64,000 bases of DNA from an uncultured Sphingomonadaceae bacterium (GTDB lineage: Bacteria; Pseudomonadota; Alphaproteobacteria; Sphingomonadales; Sphingomonadaceae), in the NCBI GenBank assembly GCA_947497455.1, contig CANMGU010000001.1, positions 1,302,001-1,366,000 on the forward strand, read 5' to 3'. The notes beneath the pieces were generated by a model, which was not told where the DNA came from, ran no database searches, and saw nothing but the letters and a program-made list of their open reading frames with translations. The position numbers and the translations under genes are program-made. Position 1 is the stretch's first letter, and each line of letters begins with the position of its first letter. Below, one piece after another: positions 9,171 through 18,347 of this stretch.

Positions 9171-9701
9171 TTATCCCGTAATTGTGAATGTTGCAGACTT
9201 GCCGTCCTCGCTTATGCTCCATTCTAGAGCGCGGCGATCATCATAATGTTCCATGCACCCTTGAACGAGACCCTGGGCGATTGCGGCCATAGGGCGATGG
9301 GACTGATAAGAGATTATGGTCTTTTCAGCGGATTCTTGAGCGGTTATTTGCGGCGGTTGAGCGTCGGGATAAAGAATGCAGACTTCGTTGTGAATGTGGC
9401 TTCCAACATGGGTCAAAAGCGCTTCTGCTGTGCGATAGGACTCCATGATATGCGGATATAATATATTGAATCGGCCATAGAGATATTTCCCATAGAGTCG
9501 GCACAGCTCAGCCGCTTCAATGCCGGATTGTGCCGAGGCTTCCGCAACCATATTCAAAGCATATTCTGAAGGATAATTGCCAACAGATGTAAAAGCACCG
9601 TTATTGGGCAATTCTGATCCGGAAATAACCGCATCAGCAAAGTCAGCTGATTTAACCTTCTCCATGAACCGGACCAGCTCGGTAAATATTATGCCTTTCA
9701 T
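9171..9701 (-). CDS. H-NOX haem nitric-oxide sensor
   Basis: Soluble haem-binding gas sensor of 176 aa, the normal H-NOX length. The frame is open further upstream, but MKGIIFTEL is the family N-terminus, so I start at 9701. The proximal haem ligand should be His104 (SHIHNEV, followed by YPDAQPP), and the haem-propionate motif YxSxR is present as Y132-Q-S134-H-R136. Five residues after that Arg is Ile141 rather than the distal tyrosine of O2-binding H-NOX, which suggests NO selectivity. Stand-alone H-NOX proteins usually regulate a histidine kinase or cyclase encoded nearby; here the next gene is a LuxO-like regulator and a hybrid kinase lies at 20075-22345. Confidence 0.92.
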   Translation of the reverse strand: MKGIIFTELVRFMEKVKSADFADAVISGSELPNNGAFTSVGNYPSEYALNMVAEASAQSGIEAAELCRLYGKYLYGRFNILYPHIMESYRTAEALLTHVGSHIHNEVCILYPDAQPPQITAQESAEKTIISYQSHRPMAAIAQGLVQGCMEHYDDRRALEWSISEDGKSATFTITG

Positions 9702-9738
9702 TCTTGCTTTCCCATATTGTTTGTTTCTTCCCTTACCA

Positions 9739-9754
9739 AGCATCAATTATGCCA
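9739..9754 (-). promoter_or_regulatory. Sigma-54 promoter of the H-NOX/response-regulator operon
   Basis: On the minus strand it reads TGGCATA-ATTG-ATGCT, with GG and GC separated by 10 nt. The predicted start is near 9728, about 27 nt before the H-NOX ATG. The three operator boxes at 9795-9852 lie 45-100 bp upstream, so the regulator probably activates its own operon. Confidence 0.75.
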
Positions 9755-9794
9755 AATTGCGAATGGCAGAATTTAGCGATTTTCCATCAATAAA

Positions 9795-9852
9795 TTGCAT
9801 TTTGCAAAATAGGAAATTCGCAATATGCAACAAAAGTCTTTGCAAATTGCAA
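9795..9852. promoter_or_regulatory. Three LuxO-type operator boxes in the divergent H-NOX/wza region
   Basis: Three 13-bp boxes match TYGCA-WWW-TGCRA: TTGCA-TTT-TGCAA (9795-9807), TCGCA-ATA-TGCAA (9818-9830) and TTGCA-AAT-TGCAA (9840-9852). Their centres are 23 and 22 bp apart, about two helical turns. The first and third fit the LuxO operator consensus I recall from Vibrio qrr promoters exactly. They can serve both the reverse H-NOX promoter and the forward wza promoter. A half-match lies at 9757-9769. Confidence 0.8.
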
Positions 9853-9916
9853 ATATTTCGAAATTTTTTGATCCAGTCATGAGGGTTAACCTTTGTGTCT
9901 GGTGGATTTGAGCCAT

Positions 9917-9932
9917 TGGCACGCCCATTGCA
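9917..9932 (+). promoter_or_regulatory. Sigma-54 promoter of the wza-wzz-wzy operon
   Basis: TGGCACG-CCCA-TTGCA is a perfect match to the RpoN consensus with correct spacing. The predicted start is near 9943, 25 nt before the ATG of the export lipoprotein. This is the strongest promoter-like site in the window. Confidence 0.9.
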
Positions 9933-9967
9933 CTATCAATCCTGAGTTTAATAATTTCAGGTGTATC

Positions 9968-11152
9968 ATGTTCAGAAAAACGATGGTTATTGGCTTTTGC
10001 GCTGCGCTTGCAAGCGGCTGCGCGACTATGGAGCGTCCAACAAACCTGGAGGCTAGCCAATATGCTCCCCAACAACAGGTCGACCATAGCAATTCGGCTC
10101 CTCGCTGCATTAGCGGTGCTCTGCCATTGTCTTCATTACCGCACCAACAAATAGCATCGGAAAGGCTGATCCGAAAACCAGATCTGCTTTCATCTGGGGA
10201 CCGGATTCAACTCAAAGTTTCAGGTGATGAAGAGACTCTTTCAAGAATTTATGTTTTGGCCGGCAATGGTTCAATTACGCTTGATGGTCGACACTCGATT
10301 AGTTTGGTTGGTCTATCGATTGCTGAAGCCGAGCAAACCATTTCCCGTACTCTTGTGGCAAACGGTCTTATCCGAGGACTGCGCGGCAGCGTTCGATTGC
10401 AGCTTCTGGAATTGGGTGGGGTTAGCGTTGCCGTTGGAGGCGCGGTATTCCAGCCAGGGATGGTACGGGTCGGCCAACGCTCAGCAGAATTAAGGGGAGT
10501 TCATCTCGACAATAGCAATTCCGGAGATCGCAATATCAGTCGGTCACTCACGGCAGCAATTCGAGCAGCAGGCGGCGTCCGACCCGACGCTGATCTGACG
10601 GCTGTCTATGTCGTCAGTGGAAATAGTTGGTCCCGAGTGGATTTGACTGGTGCTATTGATGGTAACCTTATTGATGATATTTCTCTCTCTTCGAATGATC
10701 GCATTATCGTAGGGTCAACAAATTGTTTTCAAAGTGAATTGGTAAAACCGTCGCGGGTAACCGCGCCCGGTATTCGTGTGTTCATGTCCAATCTTTCTCG
10801 TCCTGCGGCCAGCAATGCCTCTTCCTCAATTGGAAGGGAAACGACCAGCCTTCCTTATGGAACGCGGCTGTCTCAAGCGATGGTATCAGCAAACTGTGTA
10901 GGGGGATCGGCGATGAATGCCGCCCGCAAAGTGGTATTGATGTCGCGAAACCCAATTAACGGCCAGTCCGTCGTGATCCAGCGTTCCGTGGAGAAGCTTG
11001 TTCGTCAGGATAATCGTGATCAGAGAGATCCCTATTTGATGCCCGGGGATAGTCTTGCCTGCTATGATAGTTTTGCCATGAACGTAAGGGATGTCATCAG
11101 CCTGGTTGGCGAGACAGCTTCCCCTTATTTCCTCCTGAAAAATGTAGATTGA
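9968..11152 (+). CDS. Polysaccharide export outer-membrane lipoprotein (Wza-like)
   Basis: Predicted outer-membrane channel for EPS export. I start at ATG 9968 because this gives a lipoprotein signal peptide (MFRKTMVIGF...) with a LASG-Cys18 lipobox. The polysaccharide-export domain (about 65-150) includes SGDRIQLKVSGD, followed by two probable SLBB regions (GVSVAVGGAVFQPG and the C-terminal NVRDVISLVGE). At 394 aa it is within the family range. It overlaps the start region of the next gene and sits directly behind a sigma-54 promoter and LuxO-type boxes. Confidence 0.9.
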   Translation: MFRKTMVIGFCAALASGCATMERPTNLEASQYAPQQQVDHSNSAPRCISGALPLSSLPHQQIASERLIRKPDLLSSGDRIQLKVSGDEETLSRIYVLAGNGSITLDGRHSISLVGLSIAEAEQTISRTLVANGLIRGLRGSVRLQLLELGGVSVAVGGAVFQPGMVRVGQRSAELRGVHLDNSNSGDRNISRSLTAAIRAAGGVRPDADLTAVYVVSGNSWSRVDLTGAIDGNLIDDISLSSNDRIIVGSTNCFQSELVKPSRVTAPGIRVFMSNLSRPAASNASSSIGRETTSLPYGTRLSQAMVSANCVGGSAMNAARKVVLMSRNPINGQSVVIQRSVEKLVRQDNRDQRDPYLMPGDSLACYDSFAMNVRDVISLVGETASPYFLLKNVD

Positions 11153-11154
11153 TC

Positions 11155-12567
11155 GTGAAGCAAGATACAATGGAGAGACCCGGTCTGCCCGAGCGGCTGT
11201 GGCTGAAATTTAAGCAGCGCCGACCATTGCTGCGGCGACATAGACGTTATTTGCATATTGCGGCAATTTGGATTGCAGTGATCTGGCTGATCACGACGGT
11301 TTATCTCGTGTTAGCGCCGGAACAATATCGCAGCAAATTCACCCTGATCCTTCCGGGTTCCGGTGCTGGCAGCTCACTAAATGTCGAAAGCATCGGCCAA
11401 GCACAGTCGTCGGTTTCGTCGGCCTTTTCAAGCTCGACCATCAGTCCGACCGAAAACTACAAGCGCCTCCTCATGACCGATATTACATTGCGAGAAAGCG
11501 CTGAGAAGACAGGTGACCAGGCCGACCAGTTCCCGGTTCCAACCGTAAAACTGATCGATCAGACCAATTTGATCCAAGTAGAAATTGCAGGTCGCAACAG
11601 CAAGGAAGCGCACAAACGCGCGATTGCTTTAAAGGAAAGTTTTCTAGAGCAACTCGACGGACTGCGCAAAAATGAGGCAGAGACGCGAGAGCGGTCTGAT
11701 GTTAGAAACCTTGTGCAATTGGAAAAGAAAGTTCGTTCAACCCAACAAGCATTGCTCGACTTTCAGGCAACAACCGGACTTGTTTCGCTGGACCAGTTTA
11801 ACACCCGCATAGCGAATATGGACTCGCTGCGTCAGCAAGAGCGGGAAGCACGGTTGGCCGTGAAACAGAAGTCTGCTGAATCGCAAAGATTTTCATCCAT
11901 TCTTGGTAAAGGCGTTGGCGGTGCAAATTCTGCATTGCGATTGCGATCAGATCCGGTTTTTCAACAGCTTGCGGATCGGTTTGCGAAACTGGAAGTCTCA
12001 GCTCAGGAAAAGGGAGCCACACTGGGTGAAAACCATGGTGCTTTTGTTCAGGTTGTTACGGAAAGAGATCAACTAAAGGCAGCATTGGTTAAGCGCGGTC
12101 AATCCGTAACAGGCCTAAGCGCACGAGCAATTATGAGAAATGTTGACATTGCTGTTGCAGACGGCCGATCCAATTTGATGCAAGGCATGGTGATCGCCAG
12201 CTCGCAAAGTGCTGGCGCACGGGCAAGTCTAGCGGAGATCCGCAAAGACATCGCAAACCAATCTGCCAGAAGCGGCGAATTGGTCAAACAAGCATCCGTT
12301 CTCGCTGATCTGGTTCGTGATCACCGGGTTGCAGAAGCGGTCTTTTCGTCTGCACTGGCTCGCATCGATACTAACAAACAAGATCCTTTTGCATCCTACC
12401 CGTTGGTACAAACGCTGGAGCAGCCTTCGGTTCCACAAAATCCTTCCAGTCCATCATTGTTGCTTGCATTCGCTGGTGCTTTGGCGGGTACCTGCATCAT
12501 CCTTGTCGCTTTAGGGCTGCTATGGTTCAGACAGACTATAATCCGCAAAATAGCGCCGAGCGTTTAG
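11155..12567 (+). CDS. Chain-length determinant protein (Wzz/PCP family)
   Basis: Inner-membrane polysaccharide co-polymerase that sets EPS chain length and couples polymerisation to the export channel. It has one transmembrane helix near residues 28-50, a long periplasmic coiled-coil region, and a second helix near the C-terminus (LLLAFAGALAGTCIILVALG) ending in a short basic tail. No Walker motifs follow, so it lacks the tyrosine-kinase domain found in some relatives. The start is uncertain: TTG 11149, GTG 11155 and ATG 11170 are all in frame with weak ribosome binding sites. It overlaps the next gene by 46 nt. Confidence 0.85.
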   Translation: MKQDTMERPGLPERLWLKFKQRRPLLRRHRRYLHIAAIWIAVIWLITTVYLVLAPEQYRSKFTLILPGSGAGSSLNVESIGQAQSSVSSAFSSSTISPTENYKRLLMTDITLRESAEKTGDQADQFPVPTVKLIDQTNLIQVEIAGRNSKEAHKRAIALKESFLEQLDGLRKNEAETRERSDVRNLVQLEKKVRSTQQALLDFQATTGLVSLDQFNTRIANMDSLRQQEREARLAVKQKSAESQRFSSILGKGVGGANSALRLRSDPVFQQLADRFAKLEVSAQEKGATLGENHGAFVQVVTERDQLKAALVKRGQSVTGLSARAIMRNVDIAVADGRSNLMQGMVIASSQSAGARASLAEIRKDIANQSARSGELVKQASVLADLVRDHRVAEAVFSSALARIDTNKQDPFASYPLVQTLEQPSVPQNPSSPSLLLAFAGALAGTCIILVALGLLWFRQTIIRKIAPSV

Positions 12568-13826
12568 TCTACTCCACCATAATAGCCACATGGCTGTTAT
12601 GGTTGGTGGGCGGACTCTATATTGTCGGACCAATATTGGGGTGCGCACTGGCATTTCAGGTGATTTATTTTTACTTTATTGCACCGGCCCTCCCCGAGAA
12701 TAAGCGATTAGCAGCTCCCAATTTTTCCGTTCAATTATGGCTGGTTTCCATGGGTTTAATGTTGGTCATTCTCATAGTTGGTCATTTTAACTTTAGTCTA
12801 AGCATAGTTACTATGGCTAAGTCATCTATCGGTTGGGCAAAAGGCTGGATGTTGATCGCCTTGTTCATTTTCGCTGGTGCGATTTTACCGATCAGGTCAG
12901 AAATTATTTACCGAGCGATTTGCCGTTCAGCAAAATATACCATTTTTCTCCTTCCAATTTTTGTTGCAGCCCCCCTGATTGGGCTTCCGGAAACTTTGTG
13001 GGTGTCTCCTTTGAAAATTGTAGGTGGTTCGGGATCAGAATATTTTGCAACCGTCCTATATACGCTTGAACCAGGGTCTGGGATACCACGATGGCAGTTC
13101 TTCGCACCTTGGTCACCAGCAGCCGGAATGATTGGCCTGGTCTACTTTTTATGCGCACTTCAGGAAAAGGATCGTACGTGGAAAAGCTGGGGTGTAGCTG
13201 GTGCCTTGGCCATCATTCTCATGTCACAATCTCGTCTGGCTTTGGTAGGGTTGCTCCTTATTGGTCCATTGCCATTTCTGTTTAAGCAAATCACGATGCC
13301 GGCGATATGGTTTTTGGCACTCCCTATCGTTCTGACCTTTGGTTGGTTTGCAATTGACATTCTTGAGGCATTCAGTGCCGCACAATCCGAGTTTTCCAGT
13401 GCCCGTGCCGACTCCACACGTGTAAGAGCAACATTGGGCCGTATCGCCCTGGAAAGATGGGAAGCAGAGGCCTACTGGTTCGGACACGGAATTGTTGAAC
13501 GCGGCCCACATCTCGTCGAATATATGTTTATAGGAAGTCACCATAGTTGGTACGGACTTTTGTTTGTGAAGGGCATCCTGGGTTTGACCGCCTTAGCTGT
13601 GCCAATGATCGTCAGCGCCATAAACTTGTTTCGCAAAGCTTTGGTATCTTCAGTTGGTCGTATTGGATTTGCGATTGTTGCGTTGCTGACAATGTACAGC
13701 TTTGGTGAAAATTTGGAATCGCTGGCTTATCTTTATTGGCCAGCGCTGTTACTATTGGGAAAAGCCCTGCAATCTTGCGCCGATGAAAGCGATAAGGCGA
13801 TAACAGGCCCGAATGTAAGCAGGTGA
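12522..13826 (+). CDS. O-antigen polymerase-like membrane protein (Wzy-type)
   Basis: A 434-aa protein with about ten to twelve hydrophobic segments. A large extracytoplasmic loop near residues 270-345 (SARADSTRVRATLGRIAL...SHHSWYGLLFVKGILG) resembles the Wzy_C region of O-antigen/EPS polymerases and ligases. It probably polymerises lipid-linked repeat units in the periplasm. Start ATG 12522 has AGGG upstream and lies inside the end of the wzz-like gene, which implies translational coupling. It is the last gene of the sigma-54-driven operon. Confidence 0.82.
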   Translation: MVQTDYNPQNSAERLVYSTIIATWLLWLVGGLYIVGPILGCALAFQVIYFYFIAPALPENKRLAAPNFSVQLWLVSMGLMLVILIVGHFNFSLSIVTMAKSSIGWAKGWMLIALFIFAGAILPIRSEIIYRAICRSAKYTIFLLPIFVAAPLIGLPETLWVSPLKIVGGSGSEYFATVLYTLEPGSGIPRWQFFAPWSPAAGMIGLVYFLCALQEKDRTWKSWGVAGALAIILMSQSRLALVGLLLIGPLPFLFKQITMPAIWFLALPIVLTFGWFAIDILEAFSAAQSEFSSARADSTRVRATLGRIALERWEAEAYWFGHGIVERGPHLVEYMFIGSHHSWYGLLFVKGILGLTALAVPMIVSAINLFRKALVSSVGRIGFAIVALLTMYSFGENLESLAYLYWPALLLLGKALQSCADESDKAITGPNVSR

Positions 13827-14026
13827 GCAGGGGCTTCAAGGCTGCCACAGCAACTGATCGACATGTAGATCGCGGCGCTCGATAATCTCTGATATATATG
13901 ATCAATCACCGCCGAGAAAGCTGGCGTGATGCTATTGAGAAGAGAGTCGCGCGATGAGGTTGCAGCCTAACCCATTTTCAGCAGTAAACCGATTGCGTTC
14001 CAAAACTAGGTTGAGCACAAACAAAT

Positions 14027-14053
14027 GTGGCCCCCGTCTTGGACGAGGGCCAC
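14027..14053 (-). terminator. Terminator of the reverse-strand glycosyltransferase operon
   Basis: GTGGCCC and GGGCCAC form 7-bp arms with an inner CGTC/GACG pairing and a TTG loop. On the minus strand it is followed by ATTTGTTTG, and it lies 34 nt beyond the stop of the last glycosyltransferase. The rest of the 260-nt convergent gap (13827-14086) shows nothing else. Confidence 0.6.
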
Positions 14054-14086
14054 TTGCTGGTCCCAACTCAAAATATTGTGATTACA

Positions 14087-15115
14087 TTAAGCAGCGGCTT
14101 CTAGGCATTCATTTCCCAACAATGCTTCGAATACCTCAAGCCAGTCTGCAACGCGTTGTTCGGTTACGCGCAGACAGTCTTCACGAGCCGCCACAGACAT
14201 GTTTACCAGCGGCAAATGTCTGATATTGCGCAGCGTTCGGCCAATAGCTTCCATGTCGTCAAAATCGACAGAGATACCGGCTTCTCCAATTTGTTCTGGC
14301 AATCCGCCTACATTCGAAACCAAAATTGGCCGAGCGGCACAACGCGCTTCGGTAGCTACCAAGCCATAGGCCTCAAATCGAGAAGGCACTGCAATGATAT
14401 CGCATTGGTCCAAATAGTGATCAATGTCGGTTACTGTGCCATAAAAGGAGATGTTGGCGTTACCTGCGGCCAACCGTCTTAGTTCGGCTTCTTCTGGGCC
14501 AAACCCACCAATGTTGAGTTTTATGTCATTCTGAATGCCCAACTTGTTCACCGCCTCGATCATCCGGTCAAAACCCTTTTCGCGGACAAATCGACCATAA
14601 GCACCAATAGTAATGGGGTCATGTCGTGAAAAATGAGGTCGGGTAATATTCACCAGATTGTTCATTTTGCTCCACGGGTAAATGACTTGCCGCTTTGGAA
14701 ACTCGAGTCCAGTTGCTTCTGTGAGCCACAATGCTTGCTCATTGGAAACACAAATGACCCGATCAAAAATCTTATGTGCTAGTTTTAGCATGGAGCGAAA
14801 GCGGGGCGGATCTGGCACTTGAAGCTGCTCCCACTCCCTCGAATAGCTGTGATGAACCAATATCAATTGTGCAGAACTGTTCCGCGACGCCAGGGAATAC
14901 ATGAAGGGCAGGGTATTCCAGCTCATCGAGACGTGAACAACAATTACCCCAGCATCAGGAAATTGCGGTGCAATACTCCAAACAGGGTGTGCTTCCTCGA
15001 CGACTGTTTCGAACCGGCGACCAAAGGCGGGATGTTGGAACAGTTCGAGATTCTTAGTCACCCCGCCAAGGGCGACGTCATCGAGCAGATGGACGATTTG
15101 CATTTTATCTTTCAT
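14087..15115 (-). CDS. GT4-family glycosyltransferase
   Basis: GT-B fold sugar transferase of 342 aa that probably adds one residue to the EPS repeat unit in the cytoplasm. The C-terminal half has the group-1 signatures IGAYGRFVREKGFDRMIEA and AVPSRFEAYGLVATEARCAARP, the latter with the conserved E-x7-E pattern. I prefer ATG 15115 over the longer frame because its ATG overlaps the upstream stop as ATGA and AAGGTG lies upstream. It is the last gene of a four-gene reverse operon. Confidence 0.9.
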   Translation of the reverse strand: MKDKMQIVHLLDDVALGGVTKNLELFQHPAFGRRFETVVEEAHPVWSIAPQFPDAGVIVVHVSMSWNTLPFMYSLASRNSSAQLILVHHSYSREWEQLQVPDPPRFRSMLKLAHKIFDRVICVSNEQALWLTEATGLEFPKRQVIYPWSKMNNLVNITRPHFSRHDPITIGAYGRFVREKGFDRMIEAVNKLGIQNDIKLNIGGFGPEEAELRRLAAGNANISFYGTVTDIDHYLDQCDIIAVPSRFEAYGLVATEARCAARPILVSNVGGLPEQIGEAGISVDFDDMEAIGRTLRNIRHLPLVNMSVAAREDCLRVTEQRVADWLEVFEALLGNECLEAAA

Positions 15116-16104
15116 GCCAACACCTTTCCGCCGGTCCATGAATGAGCGAGTTTTACAACAATATTGGATGGCAGATACCGTGCGGTTGTTGCCGCAAGGA
15201 ATGTTAAAACTGACTTGATCGGTTCCTTTAATAGAGGCGATGATGATTTGTTGACGGAATCCTTCAACAAGCTCAGTGCAAACGCACCATCTCCCATCTG
15301 TACTGCGCGGCGGGCCAAATATCGCAGCTGATATGCACGTGCTTCATTTTCAATCTGTTCAACAAATTCCGGCGCGTTTTGTTTTGTCTTTGCGATCACT
15401 CGGTTCCAGCTTTCATACTGCGCGGCAATGTTGGATGACAGTCCACCTGAACCAATGCGATAATTTGTCAGCAGACCATCGATGCCCTCAAACTTAAAAC
15501 CGTTTGTTAAAGCCATCCTGATCCACAATTCGATATCTTCGGACTGCCTGAATGTTTCGTCAAAAAAGCAAATTCTATCGGGTTCATCACGGTTGAAGAA
15601 AGCGATTTGGCGCAGCGCGGTTTTGCGAATAACCGGCGTCGATCCATTCCCGACGGGATTGCGTAAAATTATATCCTTGGCACTAACCCTCGCCAACTTC
15701 GGACGCTGCATTTGTCGAAGAAGGGTTCCATCATTGTCCATGAACCGAGAGCCGCTATAGCTCACGCCAACTTGCGGATTGTTATCCAGGTGAATTTTGT
15801 GAAGTGCGAGTTTCTCTGGATGCCAGCTGTCATCGGAATCGAGAAAGGCGATATATTCGCTGCGGGCTTCCAATATCCCGGTATTTCGTGCACCAGCCAA
15901 GCCTCGGTTTGATTGCGCAACAATGCGAATACGAGGGTCGTCATAGGACGCACAAATCTCGATACTCTTATCTGTTCCGCCATCATCAACAATGATCAGC
16001 TCGAAGTCTTCGACTGTCTGAGCAAGCACAGATTCAATGGCTGCAGATACAAATTTTTCAACATTATAGACCGGCATTACAACTGAAATGGATGGGTAAT
16101 TCAT
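15112..16104 (-). CDS. GT2-family glycosyltransferase
   Basis: GT-A fold sugar transferase of 330 aa. Signatures are VVMPVYNVEKFV, IIVDDGGTDKS (nucleotide binding) and FLDSDDSWHPEKL (DXD-type metal site). There is no N-terminal membrane segment. It is similar in design to the next upstream gene (16129-17058): both end in a region with YLARRAV or YLSRRAL, so the two may be paralogues. Probably part of EPS repeat-unit assembly; donor and acceptor cannot be told. Confidence 0.9.
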   Translation of the reverse strand: MNYPSISVVMPVYNVEKFVSAAIESVLAQTVEDFELIIVDDGGTDKSIEICASYDDPRIRIVAQSNRGLAGARNTGILEARSEYIAFLDSDDSWHPEKLALHKIHLDNNPQVGVSYSGSRFMDNDGTLLRQMQRPKLARVSAKDIILRNPVGNGSTPVIRKTALRQIAFFNRDEPDRICFFDETFRQSEDIELWIRMALTNGFKFEGIDGLLTNYRIGSGGLSSNIAAQYESWNRVIAKTKQNAPEFVEQIENEARAYQLRYLARRAVQMGDGAFALSLLKDSVNKSSSPLLKEPIKSVLTFLAATTARYLPSNIVVKLAHSWTGGKVLA

Positions 16105-16128
16105 AGGACAGTCCTTTCTGACTGGCTT

Positions 16129-17058
16129 TTAGGCAAAGAGATGGACGCGAGTTGAGCGTGGCATGAGGAATGCAGCGAAGGCTGAAACCAGGGTCAACCA
16201 ACCTCGTCTTTGATCTTCTAGGAAAGATTCTCGATCGGCACGCATACCCTGGAGCGCGTAAGCCAAAGCAACTTTCGCTGGTGCTCCAGCACGCAATGCT
16301 CGCCGCGACAAATAGCGACAATAAATAGCTTCAGACGATGAAATCTGATCTGCTTGCGCATATTGATCTGCCAATTGTCTCCAACCAATAAACATGGCCG
16401 GCAAATCTGCAGAGAGGCCCAATGGATTCAGCCGATAGTCGACAAGATATTGATCAATTCCGACCACTAGGTGACCTTGAACAATCAAACGCGCCAACCA
16501 TTCCTGGTCCTCCGCATAGGACATTTTCGCTTCGAAATTGCCAATGGTTCGAATGATATCATTGCGCACAACCAGGTTGGACATAGTACATACCGGATTT
16601 TCTGAGATGATCTGTTCAACCGATAACTCGTCCGATCTGACGGTCGAAAATGTCCTGGCATCGCGACCATTGGAAGCATGTTGATCAATAAACGCAACCT
16701 TTGCGTAACTAGCAGCAGCTTTCGAATTTTGTTGATGTAACTCTCGATGAACCGCCAATTTGTCGCTTGCCCAGAGATCGTCGGAATCAATGAAAGCCAC
16801 CAATGCTCCTCGTGCCAAACCAAGGCCAAGGTTTCGTGCTGCCGAGACACCCTTGTTCTCTTGCGACACGAGTTTGATCCGTTCATCCTGGGAAGCGAAA
16901 GACAGCATGAGTGCAAGGCTATCATCGGTCGAGCCATCGTCGATTAATATCAGTTCCAGATCGCGTTCGGTTTGATTCAACACCGAGCTTATGGTTTTCA
17001 AGATCTGATTGGAGGCATTGTAGACCGGTAAAATGACCGAGAAATGCGGATTATTCAT
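16129..17058 (-). CDS. GT2-family glycosyltransferase
   Basis: A 309-aa GT-A glycosyltransferase with VILPVYNASNQI, LILIDDGSTDDS and FIDSDDLWASDKL. The start overlaps the end of the flippase gene by 8 nt, indicating coupling. The next gene begins 24 nt after its stop. Its role is presumably one transfer step in the same EPS repeat unit. Confidence 0.9.
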   Translation of the reverse strand: MNNPHFSVILPVYNASNQILKTISSVLNQTERDLELILIDDGSTDDSLALMLSFASQDERIKLVSQENKGVSAARNLGLGLARGALVAFIDSDDLWASDKLAVHRELHQQNSKAAASYAKVAFIDQHASNGRDARTFSTVRSDELSVEQIISENPVCTMSNLVVRNDIIRTIGNFEAKMSYAEDQEWLARLIVQGHLVVGIDQYLVDYRLNPLGLSADLPAMFIGWRQLADQYAQADQISSSEAIYCRYLSRRALRAGAPAKVALAYALQGMRADRESFLEDQRRGWLTLVSAFAAFLMPRSTRVHLFA

Positions 17059-18316
17059 GATAAAACTCCCGTTTTGTGAAATATTGAATTGCGGAAATGG
17101 TCAGATAGGCACCAATCACAGCGGCGGTGCCGACAACCCAGCCGGTGGCTGCTAAAAATAGATTTGAATATGCGCCGACTAGCATCATCCCCAGCGCTGA
17201 AAGACAGATTGCTGATCCAATCCAAGCATCAAGTGAGGCCCGTTGGCTTGCGCGCAGGTAGGCTGACAAAAGTGCGCCCAGCATCATCGGTATTGCGGCA
17301 GTCGAAAGGACCTGGATCAGAGGAATAGCATGGGTCCACTGTGCCCCGAAAATGATGGGGACATAGATAGGAGCGAACAAAAGTTGCACCAGCGTAAGGG
17401 ACCCGAATATCCCAAATCCCAAAATTACCGCTAATCCAAGGGTTGCTCTTTGTCGTCCGCCCGACTTTGCCTCACATAGATGCGGATATAAAACGGTGCC
17501 GAACGCAGCAGCCAGAGCGCCAACTATGCCTATGCCAGCGTTGAATGCAAAATAGTAGCTGCCCAAAGCTGAAACACCAAGCAAAGCGCTGATAATCAGC
17601 TTATCAAGGTTGTTACGCAATGCGAGCCAGATATCGGCAATCAAAATTGCTGAGCCGAATTGCAGCATCGAACTTAAGGGCGCGAACCCTTTTGCAGGAT
17701 TGTATTTCCAAGCGTGGGCCCGTCTCATCATGATGAGCCAAAGTGGAGCTGTAAGCAATTTGGGTAGGACGAGCGCCCATGGATTGGCCCAAGCAAGGAT
17801 TAATACGCATGTGATCAAATGATCCGCTATCGTTTGTGTTGTTCCAATTGCCGCTACTGTTGGCAGTTTCTTTGCACGCATAAGTCGAAAGCATTGCACC
17901 AGTCCGCCAGGCATAAACAGGTAAACCCCAGACAAAGCAGCGAGCATTTTTGCAGCAACCGGATTATCGAAAAAGTTGTACAACAGCGCTGCCGCAATAA
18001 GCTGTATGCCAGCAACAATCGCACACCAAACCCAAAATACCCGGTAAGCAGAATTGCAAACTTGATCGAGAGCTTGGGAGTCTGTGGCAATTATTTTCTG
18101 GCCAACGCCAATATTGGCCAGGACACGGATGAGCTCGAAGAGGCTGAGGGTAAGGGCTGCGACGCCAACCAGTTCCGGTACCAGTTGACGTGCAATGACA
18201 ATGACAACAAGCAACCGAACCACGCGATTCAATAACTCGGCAGATCCGTAAGCCAAAAGCCCACGCACAATGGAGTGTATGGTCGAGTATTCGTGAATTG
18301 ATACGGCGATTGACAT
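17051..18316 (-). CDS. Polysaccharide flippase (Wzx-like)
   Basis: A 421-aa membrane protein with about twelve hydrophobic helices. It is organised like MATE/MOP-superfamily Wzx transporters: an N-terminal YGSAELLNRVVRLLVVIVIAR segment followed by VGVAALTLSLFELI. It would flip the lipid-linked repeat unit to the periplasm for the Wzy-like polymerase at 12522-13826. It is the first gene of the reverse operon, with a degenerate sigma-54 site at 18348-18363. Confidence 0.87.
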   Translation of the reverse strand: MSIAVSIHEYSTIHSIVRGLLAYGSAELLNRVVRLLVVIVIARQLVPELVGVAALTLSLFELIRVLANIGVGQKIIATDSQALDQVCNSAYRVFWVWCAIVAGIQLIAAALLYNFFDNPVAAKMLAALSGVYLFMPGGLVQCFRLMRAKKLPTVAAIGTTQTIADHLITCVLILAWANPWALVLPKLLTAPLWLIMMRRAHAWKYNPAKGFAPLSSMLQFGSAILIADIWLALRNNLDKLIISALLGVSALGSYYFAFNAGIGIVGALAAAFGTVLYPHLCEAKSGGRQRATLGLAVILGFGIFGSLTLVQLLFAPIYVPIIFGAQWTHAIPLIQVLSTAAIPMMLGALLSAYLRASQRASLDAWIGSAICLSALGMMLVGAYSNLFLAATGWVVGTAAVIGAYLTISAIQYFTKREFYHE

Positions 18317-18347
18317 AGTTGGTTTCCAAATGACTTGGCCACTTCAA

